This document shows positions 6,128 to 12,554 of a stretch of 12,554 nucleotides of DNA, one piece after another. Source of the DNA: an uncultured Oscillospiraceae bacterium (GTDB lineage Bacteria; Bacillota; Clostridia; Oscillospirales; Oscillospiraceae); NCBI GenBank assembly GCA_910577915.1, contig CAJTOM010000072.1:1-12554 (forward strand). Reading direction: 5' to 3'. The first letter of the stretch is position 1. The number at the start of each line of letters is the position of its first letter. The translations under genes were made by a program, and so were the position numbers. The notes under the pieces are model-generated. The model was not told the origin of the DNA. It worked only from the letters and a program-made list of their open reading frames with translations, and did not search any database.

Positions 6128-8741
6128 TCACAAAACTTCGACCACGTCCAACTCCCCCGCGCAGTCATCAAGCTGCCGCCGGGGACCGAGAACGCAGACC
6201 GGGCCCCCATCCAGAGCCGCCCGCACCGGCTCCGCCAGGTCTGCCAGTTTCTCAGCCGCGGCGCTCAGCATCTCCCGGCGGATGCGGCAGAGCACGCCAT
6301 AGGTGATCCCATGCCAATGCCTTGCATCGGCAGTCTTCCCCTTCATGCGCGGCGTGAGCAGCGGCTCGGACTCCGCGACGGACCCCAGAATAAAGGATGT
6401 CATATCCAGTTCCCCCAGATTCTCCAGGAAGCCCGCCGTCCGCCGGAAGCAGTCCAGCGTCCTGGCGGCGCTGGGGTCGCGGTAGGAGTAGCACCCGACC
6501 ATTCCAGCGCCGTCCACCACCATCCCTGCGCCGTAGGCCCCGCCCTGGACGCGGACGGCGTTCCACAGGTGCGCCAGCGACACAGCCCGGCCCATGACCT
6601 TCGCCACCCCGCGGCAGGCCTCCGGGAAAACGCCGCCCACAAGGGCAAAGGAGACGTCCCCGGGGATCACGATCCCCTCCCGGCGGCGGGTCCAGGGCCG
6701 GAGCAAAGACGCCTCCTGCCGGGAATACGCCCCATCCGGCAAACGGTTCGCCAGAATCCCGGTGATGACGCCCTCCGTCTTGCCGTCCGACGCAGTCATG
6801 CTGACCGTCAGCCGCCTGCGGCAGAAAATGCGCGCGGCCAGGGCGGCCAACTCCTCTTGCAGCGCGGGGAACCTCTCCCGGAAGTTCTCCTCCAGCTCCT
6901 TCAGCCAGCGGTAACAGGCGATGCCGCCGGCGTACTCCCCCGCCGCGCCCGCAGCGGTGCAGCAGACGGAGACCCGGCCCATGGCGAAACTGTGCCCGGC
7001 CATGGCGATCTGCTCCGCGAAGGCCGCCCGGTGCTGACATAGCAGCGCGTACACCTTCTCCGGGGCATCCAGGACCGTCTCCAGGACAATCTCCGCCAGC
7101 AGCTCCGCCGCCTTCTCCGCCCTCCCGTCCAGCATACTGCCGGAGGCGCAGAGAAACACCCGGCACCTTTGAGGCTGTCCCAGCTCCCCATAGGCCTCCA
7201 CGGAAAATTGCAGGTCGCCGAACAGGGAACTCCGGGCCTTTTGCAGCGCGTCCATATCATGGCCGGCGGTGTCCAGCGAGCCCAGCAGCATGCAGAGAAA
7301 CGCCGCTTGGGTCAGCTGCTCCGCCGGCAGATCGTCCAGCGCAAAATATACGTTCAAGTAGGTGATCCCCCCGGTGGGCAGCGTGTGGCGCAGCACTGGC
7401 AGACCATTTGCGGACGTTTCCTCCAGGGGCAGCTTCTCCGGCTCCGCCGGGATCTCCTCCAGACGGAGCATAGGGATGGAGGCCAGCGCCTCCGGGGGAT
7501 CCGGCGTGTTCTGCCAGGCCTCGATCTGGGCCTGACGCTGGCGAAGATTTTCCAATTCCTCCCCGTTCCAGCTGTTCCGGGCGGCCTGAAGCCGGGCGGT
7601 TTCCTCCGCCTGCTTTTCCTGCCCTGCGGTGTGGGAGGGCCGCATCAGCACCTGACAGCAGAACAGATGCCGCCTCCTCGGTTCTTCCCTCCGCAATGTC
7701 CCTGGCCTCCAGCAAAACCCAGGGCTGCCGGATACCGTCCTGCAGAGACATCTGCACATCCTTGGCCAATCCGCTCTCCAGCATCCGACGCTTCAGCGGC
7801 GCCTGATTGTCCCCGCACAGCAGGTCGCCCAGCACCCGCAGGGCGGCCAGTTCCTCCCTGTCCCGGAAGGTGCAGGCCACATAGCCAAACGCCAATCTCT
7901 CCCGGCCCGCCGGCTCCTCCTGGGGGGACAGCTCGTAGCAGATTTCCGACCGCCCGGCACTCACCGGCTGCTGTGCGGGAATCTCCGGCGGGGCGGGCGC
8001 GCGGTTATAGGCGGAGAGGAATTCCCCATCCAGGATGGACAAAATCTGCTCAATGTCCAGATTGCCATCCAAAAAGATGTAGGCGTTGGAGGGGTGGTAC
8101 AGGCGGCGGTGGGCGGAGGCGAACTGCTCATAGGTCAGCTCTGGAATATGCGCCGGGTCGCCGCCGGAGACGCAGCGGTAGCAGGTGTCCGGGAACAGGA
8201 GGCGGTTCATCTCCCCCTCCAGCAGCGTGTCCGGGGAGGCGAAAGCGCCCTTCATCTCGTTGAACACTACGCCCTTGTAGGACGGCTCGCCGTTCTCCGC
8301 GATCTCGTAGTGCCAGCCCTCCTGATCAAAAATCTCCGGCTTGGCGTGGATCAGGGGATGCAGCACCGCGTCCATATAGACCCGCATCAAGTTCATAAAA
8401 TCCCGATTATTCCGGCTGGACACGGGGTAAAAGGTCTTATCCGGGAAGGTCATGGCGTTGAGGAAGGTATTGAGGGAGCTCTTCATCAGCTCCACGAAGG
8501 GCTCCTTCACCGGATACCGCTCCGAGCCGCACAGGACCGAGTGCTCCAGAATGTGGAATACCCCGGTGTCGTCCCAGGGCTGGGTCTGGAAGGCGATGCC
8601 GAAGGTCTTGTTCTCCTCCGCCCACTCCAGCCACACCAGCTGCGCCCCGGACTTCTCATGCTCCAGCTGGTGAAATTTTGCGCTCAACTCCGGCAGCTCC
8701 CTGGTAGATTGCAGAACAAATCCGTGCTTTTTACCGTTCAT
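6128..8741 (-). pseudogene. M16C zinc metallopeptidase (PreP/insulinase-like), frameshifted with internal deletion
   Basis: The 5' part starts at ATG 8741 (GAGGAG RBS, 8 nt spacing) and reads well to about residue 359. It has the inverted zinc motif HILEH (His63, Glu66, His67), SLNTFLNAMTFPDKTFYPV, and the distal Glu in FNEMKG (about 162). Near 7655-7675 the family-like sequence stops in this frame (last good stretch DIAEGRTEEAAS). It resumes one frame over as CQVLMRPSHTAGQEKQAEET and IEAWQNTPDPPEALASIPML, running to TGA at 6128. The joined product would be about 870 aa against roughly 970 for M16C peptidases, so about 100 aa are missing as well as the frame being broken. The missing part covers the linker and M16C-associated region. 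The 3' half remains family-like (VFGG-type motifs, ARTLDCFRRTAGFLENLG). I call it a pseudogene; a sequencing error could explain the frame but not the missing segment. Confidence 0.8.
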
Positions 8742-8766
8742 GCTTTTTTCTCCTCTTTATCCCAAA

Positions 8767-8794
8767 AGACGGGGGAGCGGCCGCTCCCCCGTCT
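8767..8794 (-). terminator. GC-rich perfect palindrome, probable terminator upstream of the M16 gene
   Basis: A 28-bp perfect palindrome (centre 8780/8781, arms AGACGGGGGAGCGG) is followed on the minus strand by a short U-run (GTCTTTTGGG). It lies between the stop of the trigger-factor-like gene (8810) and the M16 start (8741). There is no room for a promoter between it and the M16 RBS, so M16 transcription would depend on read-through from upstream. Confidence 0.6.
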
Positions 8795-8809
8795 CCGCTT
8801 GCGGATGCC

Positions 8810-9400
8810 CTATTCTATGACAACCGTATACTGTTTTTCGTAGTGCGCCAGGATCGTTTCGTCGTAATACTGGATATATTTCCCCGGAAGCAGGTCCTCC
8901 GGCGAGTGCTGCTCCAGAAGCGCCTCGTAGGGAATGCCCCGCATTTCGGCAAACTGCCGCAGCTCCCGCTCACAATCGGCCAGGGTGTAGCTGACGCCGT
9001 CCTGGGCGGCGTGGACCCGGCCCAGGGCCAAAAGCTGCATCTGGCGGTCGCAGTACGCCGCCAGGGCGGAGAGGATCGCCTCCTCGCCGGCCCCCTTCTC
9101 TTGGGCCAGCACCCGGCGGAGCACATCCAGCTCGGAGACACCCTCGTCCTGCGCCGCCATCTTCCGGGCCTGCCTGCGCTGCTGGTCATAGCAGGCGCGG
9201 TACTCCTCTGACGCCCGGTCCACCGGGGTGAAGACGGACTGGGCCAGCACCTGCTTTTCCACGTAGTCTGTCAGAATGTAATCCCGATCCGCCCGCTTGC
9301 GCCGCACCGCCCGGTCAACCAGGTGCTGCCGGTAGCCCGCAATGGTATCCACGCCCTCGATGCCGATGCTGGCCACGGCCTCGTCGGTAAGGGGAAGGTC
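8810..9400 (-). pseudogene. Trigger-factor-like C-terminal domain, N-terminus lost
   Basis: The frame ending at TAG 8810-8812 encodes about 195 residues beginning LTDEAVASIGIEGVDTIAGY. It continues with RADRDYILTDYVEKQVLAQS, then a charged helical region and CERELRQFAEMRGIPYEALL, ending YEKQYTVVIE. The opening (LTDE-V-x-GIEG-T-x-Y) and the long helical domain resemble the C-terminal domain of trigger factor and related SurA/TF-type chaperone domains. The ribosome-binding and PPIase parts are absent. At about 9385-9400 the frame meets unrelated ABC-transporter sequence in another frame. A chimeric frame does stay open upstream to about 9715, but its upstream residues are out-of-frame ABC DNA and unidentified sequence, so I treat it as a remnant. 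Family assignment is by pattern only. Confidence 0.5.
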
Positions 9401-9579
9401 ACCAGGAGGATAACGGGGAACATGATGGCCACCAGGGCCACCAGCCGCCAGTTGTAGCTGCCCAGAATCACAATGACGCCCACCAGCCGGTAGATGGAGG
9501 AGGGGATATAGGGGAGGGATCAGCCGAAGAACTCGGCGATGAGGGTGCTGTCGGAGGTGGTACGGGTGATGAGTTGCTC
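9388..9579 (-). pseudogene. ABC exporter transmembrane-domain fragment with in-frame stop
   Basis: The minus-strand frame from GAG at 9579 reads EQLITRTTSDSTLIAEFFG, then TGA at 9522-9520, then SLPYIPSSIYRLVGVIVILG and SYNWRLVALVAIMFPVILLV, ending TFPL near 9388. The T-R-T-T-S-D-S-T-L stretch followed by two hydrophobic helices is typical of the membrane domain of multidrug/lipid-type ABC exporters. Only about 64 codons survive. Both ends break abruptly: the 5' side joins island DNA near 9580 and the 3' side joins the trigger-factor-like fragment. The internal stop would be a single change from TGG or CGA, so the fragment is dead even within its own frame. Confidence 0.65.
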
Positions 9580-9720
9580 TCAAGGGTGGAAGGTAGACGT
9601 TTTCGGTGCTTTTCAGTCTGATCGTATCGGGAAGCAAAGCCTTTTCCGTCTTGTTCGCTCCACTGATTCCACCAGTGATTTTCCTGTTCTGGGTCAAGTT
9701 ATGGGTCAGTTTATCCTCTG
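9580..9720. other. Junction segment between chromosomal remnants and the mobile island
   Basis: This 140-bp stretch separates the nuclease stop codon from the ABC fragment. On the minus strand an open frame reads LTQNRKITGGISGANKTEKA and onward to ENVYLPPL before it fuses to ABC sequence. It has no good start (TTG, poor RBS). It could be the 5' stub of a recombinase or other island gene, but I cannot identify it. Two adjacent imperfect 12-mers, CTGACCCATAAC and TTGACCCAGAAC, lie on the minus strand at about 9709-9686. Confidence 0.3.
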
Positions 9721-10647
9721 CTATCTAAGGCAAGAACGCGCTTCCGCCAAAAAGCCATCGTCAATTGAAACCATTTTGATTGCTGGCACCCCCTGCTTTC
9801 GGTAGTATACAACCATGTGCGAAAGTAATCGTTCTTTGCAGTCAAGGGCTGACCGCTTTTGCTCAAGTTCAGTGGCTGAGTTGTCCAGCCAGTTATGCAT
9901 GATACCGTCAGGAAGCTGGAACAGGTATTCCTGTCCTTCGGATCGTAAAATCCAAGGGGAATCGCTGGTTCTCCAGTGCAGAGAGTAGCGGCTGCCAAAT
10001 TGGTTAGAGGTTCCCCCCATCCGATACAGAAACAGCATTTGACCAGAAGCTGTAATTGCAATAGCCATATGAGAACCGATCTCATTTGCAACTTCAATGA
10101 GGTTGTTCTCTGAAATGTCCGCCTGAGAGAGCGTGTCCTCCTCGGAAATCCCAGCTTGCTCACAAAAGGTTCTCCAAAATGGCATTTTGCTGAACTCAAT
10201 CAGGGGAATACGGTGCGCCGCTGCAAAATTTTGTCCAGGGATTGAAAAGCCACTCATTGAGGCGACGGCAATTTGATAAGTATACCGATCAAAGTTGTAT
10301 GTACGGTGTTTCCGCCTTGGATTACGACGAGCAGCCAGTTCTTTACTATCAACTATATTGAAATGGTTGACATCCTCTCGCAAACCTAACGCACTTCTGA
10401 GGGTATTCAGACCAACCCGCCGTGTGTAATCTTTACATTCTACCAGTAGACGGGTGCGTGAGTAAAACGGTGTCTGCACTGGCGGTTCCAGCAGTACGTC
10501 TGCATTGTGAGCCTCCGCCAGCCCCTGGATCATCAAACCAACTGACGGATCATCAAAAATATACATGCCGTCCACGATTACCGGAGAAAATCCGGCGCAT
10601 AAGAGTATTTGCCGCACCAAAATCTCAAAAGCCTTTCCTGCCTTCAT
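9721..10647 (-). CDS. Orphan PD-(D/E)XK nuclease (Mrr-like restriction endonuclease candidate)
   Basis: This is an intact 308-aa gene. ATG 10647 has AGGAGG at 10658-10653 (5 nt spacing) and its own promoter. The N-terminal third shows the PD-(D/E)XK layout: Glu8 in GKAFEILVRQIL, Asp50 in HNADVLLEP, and Glu70-x-Lys72 in RLLVECKDY, followed by the helix GLNTLRSALGLREDV. This fold is found in Mrr-type restriction enzymes, resolvases and many defence nucleases, which cut DNA with a metal ion. The remaining 230 or so residues are not recognised; they include KHRTYNFDRYTYQIAVASM and a C-terminal VVYYRKQGVPAIKMVSIDDG, and may be a target-sensing or regulatory part. No methyltransferase, helicase or ATPase lies beside it. 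It is clearly less GC-rich than the core genes, consistent with acquisition. A host-defence role is plausible but unproven. Confidence 0.7.
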   Translation of the reverse strand: MKAGKAFEILVRQILLCAGFSPVIVDGMYIFDDPSVGLMIQGLAEAHNADVLLEPPVQTPFYSRTRLLVECKDYTRRVGLNTLRSALGLREDVNHFNIVDSKELAARRNPRRKHRTYNFDRYTYQIAVASMSGFSIPGQNFAAAHRIPLIEFSKMPFWRTFCEQAGISEEDTLSQADISENNLIEVANEIGSHMAIAITASGQMLFLYRMGGTSNQFGSRYSLHWRTSDSPWILRSEGQEYLFQLPDGIMHNWLDNSATELEQKRSALDCKERLLSHMVVYYRKQGVPAIKMVSIDDGFLAEARSCLR

Positions 10648-10686
10648 GTCTTCCTCCTGTCCTATTCATACCTTCGCTTATCAAGA

Positions 10687-10715
10687 ATTATATCACCGAA
10701 TTGCACCACTGTCTA
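10687..10715 (-). promoter_or_regulatory. Promoter of the PD-(D/E)XK nuclease gene
   Basis: On the minus strand TAGACA (10715-10710) and TATAAT (10692-10687) are 17 bp apart, with TGA before the -10 forming an extended -10. This is close to the sigma-A consensus and gives a leader of about 35 nt before the nuclease ATG. Confidence 0.75.
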
Positions 10716-10979
10716 CAAAGAAAAGAGTTAAAGGAAAATTGTGAGTTCAGAGGATCAAATGATGCTAATGATTTGCTGAACTTTTGCCCCCAATGCTGGT
10801 ATGTTGTGTTTTCGAAAGGGGGTAAAGACGTGATCAATCCGAGGAAACTCAATCAAATACTTCACGGCGACTGTTTTCCTTACAGGAGGCAGCCGCTTTT
10901 GCTTCCTCTGTAATGACTTAAAATTGCACAACTCCATGGCTCCTCTAAAATGTAGCTATCAGGAAAAGGAGGAGCAAAT
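10716..10979. other. Intergenic region between nuclease and resolvase, with possible leader peptide
   Basis: No established gene is seen. On the plus strand a 27-codon frame (GTG 10830 to TAA 10911-10913) follows a GGGGG RBS (10818-10822, 7 nt spacing). It begins MINPRKLNQILHGDC and ends QPLLLPL. The same frame upstream carries FCPQCW, so it may be the end of a decayed zinc-ribbon protein instead. AGGAGGCA and TGCTTCCT in 10884-10907 can pair into an 8-bp hairpin with one G-U pair. A possible resolvase promoter follows at 10924-10951 (TTGCAC, 16 bp, TAAAAT). Confidence 0.25.
10947..10956. repeat. Direct repeat flanking the resolvase gene, left copy
   Basis: AAAATGTAGC recurs exactly at 11600-11609. 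Allowing one inserted C, the match extends through the next TAT. The two copies lie 653 bp apart and bracket only the resolvase gene, so they may be crossover or target sites. Confidence 0.4.
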
Positions 10980-11564
10980 ATGGACACATACGGATATATT
11001 CGGGTTTCTACCAAGGAGCAAAACGAAGACAGGCAGATCATCGCTATGCGGGATTTCGGAGTAGCGGACAGTCACATTATCCTCGACAAACAAAGCGGCA
11101 AGGACTTTGAGTGTCCCGGTTACCGGCGGCTGGTGCGAAAGCTGAAAGCCGGAGATACTCTCGTCATCAAGAGCATCGACCGGCTGGGGCGGAACTACGA
11201 TGAAATTTTAGAGCAGTGGCGCATACTGACCAAAGAGAAGCAGGTCGCCATCGTAGTGCTGGATATGCCCCTGCTGGACACCCGCCAGGGCCGGGATCTC
11301 ACCGGGGTGCTGATTGCCGACATCGTGCTCCAGCTTCTAAGCTATGTCGCCCAGACAGAGCGGGAGTTCAACTGGCAGCGGCAGGCTGAAGGGATCGCCG
11401 CCGCTAAAGCCAGAGGGGTCCACTTTGGACGAAAGTTTAAGGACCGGGGCGAGAACTATGAATCCGTCATGGCCGCATGGCGCAGGGGCGAGATTTCCGG
11501 CAGAGCAGCGGCCAAGGAACTGGGCGTAGCCCACGGGACATTCCAGCGATGGTGTAAGGAATGA
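10980..11564 (+). CDS. Small serine recombinase (resolvase/invertase family)
   Basis: This 194-aa protein has the length and layout of the resolvase/invertase family. The nucleophile Ser10 and Arg8 lie in GYIRVSTKEQ, and IDRLGR places Asp67, Arg68 and Arg71 at the positions used in gamma-delta resolvase. A long dimerisation helix region (about 100-135, ADIVLQLLSYVAQTEREF) follows, then a linker with GVHFGRK and a C-terminal HTH (GEISGRAAAKELGVAHGTFQ). All active-site residues visible from the sequence are present. AGGAGG at 10967-10972 with 7 nt spacing fixes the ATG start. Such enzymes resolve transposon cointegrates or invert DNA segments. No transposase of a Tn3-type partner is in the window, so its role here is unclear. 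Confidence 0.92.
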   Translation: MDTYGYIRVSTKEQNEDRQIIAMRDFGVADSHIILDKQSGKDFECPGYRRLVRKLKAGDTLVIKSIDRLGRNYDEILEQWRILTKEKQVAIVVLDMPLLDTRQGRDLTGVLIADIVLQLLSYVAQTEREFNWQRQAEGIAAAKARGVHFGRKFKDRGENYESVMAAWRRGEISGRAAAKELGVAHGTFQRWCKE

Positions 11565-11592
11565 TATTTGGACCATAAAGCGAGGGTTGTAG

Positions 11593-12087
11593 TCCACGCA
11601 AAATGTAGCCTATGCTTCTGAAGCAGATGACTTGGAAAGATATCTATCCGATGCCGATATTTCAGAAATATGTGCGCATAACCTTGCCGTGACAGATGTC
11701 TGGTTAAATCCCGGAGATCATGTGGCTATTTTTGATGACAGCCAAAACGACACATATATCAAAAACTTGTCAGATCAAATCGTAGGCAGTGCAAAAACAG
11801 ATCACGAAAAACTTGATGTCATTTGTGACTGGGTCATAGATAACATTTACTACGATTTTGACTCGTACAATTTTTCGGTAAAAGGAGCAACAATTATCAC
11901 CGATCAAGACAGAGAAAAGTTTGCCGCAGCAGGATTTTCCGATGTGCATGGATGGTACTTGGTCACTGGACCAGTCAATACCACTGTCCTTCACCGAGGG
12001 GTATGCTGGGATTATTCTGTTCTGCTTCATTACTTGTTGGGGGCACAGAGAATCCCATGTGTTATTGTTTATGTTTATGCCTATTGA
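11593..12087 (+). pseudogene. Transglutaminase-like domain protein, truncated at both ends
   Basis: The frame is open from 11593 to TGA 12085-12087 (about 164 codons) but has no credible start. It reads NVAYASEADDLERYLSD immediately at the direct repeat copy at 11600. A transglutaminase-core pattern is visible: VICDWVIDNIYYDFDSYN, then the nucleophile segment RGVCWDYSVLLHYLLGAQ and IPCVIVYVYAY. The family normally continues to a catalytic His and Asp after this point, and both are missing because the frame ends at once. Missing 5' and 3' parts in a mobile island indicate a remnant of a gene, probably for a secreted or surface protein. A downstream TTG (11632) could start a 151-residue product, but there is no strong RBS. 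Confidence 0.6.
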
Positions 12088-12103
12088 TACACCTTATCTA
12101 CGC

Positions 12104-12463
12104 TTAAATACTAAACTGAATATCAATCCCGTACTCATCTGAAACATACACAACATCAATCATAGTGACAGCCAGAGCGTGCTTTTCCTCAACGGTCAGA
12201 GAATCACAACGATCCATAGGGTCAGCCAGCGGAGCGGTGTCGATGTCCTTGTGCTTTCTGGTCTTGGAGCGGAGCTTTTCTTCCAACTCGGACTTCCGAG
12301 AGTGAAGGACATTTACCCGGTCTTGGATGTACCCGAAAAGTACGCTGTCCGCATCCGCCAGCTTGTCCATCAGCTTGCGAATTTCATCATCGACTCGGAT
12401 AATCTCAGCCTTGATATTCTCCGTTTCTGCGTCTGGTTTTTGCTGTTCAGTTTTAGATAGTGT
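12104..12463 (-). pseudogene. C-terminal remnant of a large serine recombinase
   Basis: The frame ending at TAA 12104-12106 is open up to a TAG at 12466-12464 without an upstream start, and encodes about 119 residues. It has the coiled-coil and tail of large serine recombinases: IIRVDDEIRKLMDKLADADS, IQDRVNVLHSRKSELEEKL, then LTVEEKHALAVTMIDVVYVS and DEYGIDIQFSI. The catalytic resolvase domain and DNA-binding domains are absent. Recognisable sequence ends near 12455, where an IS-like end begins, so the gene was probably interrupted there. An internal ATG (12370) could give an 88-aa peptide, but nothing suggests it is functional. Confidence 0.7.
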
Positions 12464-12554
12464 CTACACAAGACGAAGTGATTGTGATAGAATAGAAGTA
12501 TCATAAAAGAGGGAGGACAAGGAAATGGATGCATCCTATCACAGACATGACATA
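12456..12554 (+). mobile_element. Left end of an IS5-type insertion sequence (runs off right edge)
   Basis: The recombinase remnant stops making sense at about 12456-12463, and a short leader follows (AGATAGTGTCTACACAAGAC onward) that leads straight to a transposase start. The exact terminus cannot be fixed because the other end is outside the window. Confidence 0.45.
12525..12554 (+). CDS. IS5-family-like transposase, first ten codons
   Basis: ATG at 12525 follows GGGAGG (12511-12516, 8 nt spacing). The ten visible residues, MDASYHRHDI, match the common opening of IS5-type transposases, in which a Y-x-RHDIS motif precedes the first helix. Ten residues are too few for a firm family call, but the RBS, the IS-like leader and the interrupted gene next to it all agree. 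Confidence 0.5.
   Translation, partial: MDASYHRHDI

Noticed and set aside
6068..7042. Plus-strand open frame opposite the M16 peptidase 3' half
   Set aside because: The peptide shows no family pattern, while the minus strand carries clear M16C sequence.
10422..10913. 163-codon plus-strand frame overlapping the nuclease 5' end
   Set aside because: Its first 75 or so codons are antisense to the nuclease and it lacks a credible start. Only its last 27 codons have an RBS, noted separately.
9721..12463. Whole island considered as a multi-gene defence system
   Set aside because: Only the nuclease is an intact candidate effector. The neighbouring genes are mobility enzymes or truncated remnants on mixed strands, with no operon linking them to the nuclease.

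Overview
The window looks like chromosomal DNA of a GC-rich anaerobic Firmicute, most likely a gut Clostridia of the Oscillospiraceae type. This rests on a clostridial-type pyruvate phosphate dikinase, the Firmicute holB-ricT gene pair, strong AGGAGG ribosome-binding sites, and very GC-rich core genes next to lower-GC mobile DNA. The genus is inference; no rRNA or other marker is present.

Left edge (1-870): the 5' end of an IS21-type istA transposase runs off the window on the minus strand, with a 50-codon ORF and a repeat-bearing upstream region behind it. Abutting this is a 249-bp element (617-865) with perfect 26-bp terminal inverted repeats, each followed by a second, diverged 18-bp repeat at a 24-bp pitch. 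It has no coding capacity and carries a bidirectional intrinsic terminator. It ends 6 bp past the ppdK stop codon, so it probably terminates ppdK transcription.

Core region (872-6064): ppdK (minus) and holB-ricT (plus) diverge from an intergenic region with a good promoter on each strand. PPDK interconverts pyruvate and PEP. HolB is the clamp-loader delta' subunit. RicT is the PSP1-domain Fe-S protein of the Ric complex, here with a long basic Pro/Arg/Lys/Ala-rich tail. A strong intrinsic terminator follows ricT.

Decay region (6128-9580, minus): three chromosomal genes appear broken. An M16C (PreP-like) zinc peptidase has a frameshift and an apparent internal deletion. A trigger-factor-like C-terminal domain has lost its N-terminus and is joined out of frame to a fragment of an ABC-exporter membrane domain that has its own in-frame stop.

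Lower-GC mobile island (about 9580-12554): it holds an intact orphan PD-(D/E)XK nuclease gene with its own promoter, an intact small serine resolvase between copies of a 10-bp direct repeat, a transglutaminase-like fragment truncated at both ends, the C-terminal remnant of a large serine recombinase, and the first ten codons of an IS5-type transposase at the right edge. The most interesting items are the orphan nuclease, the 249-bp element that supplies a terminator, and the resolvase cassette. I did not find a clearly novel multi-gene system.
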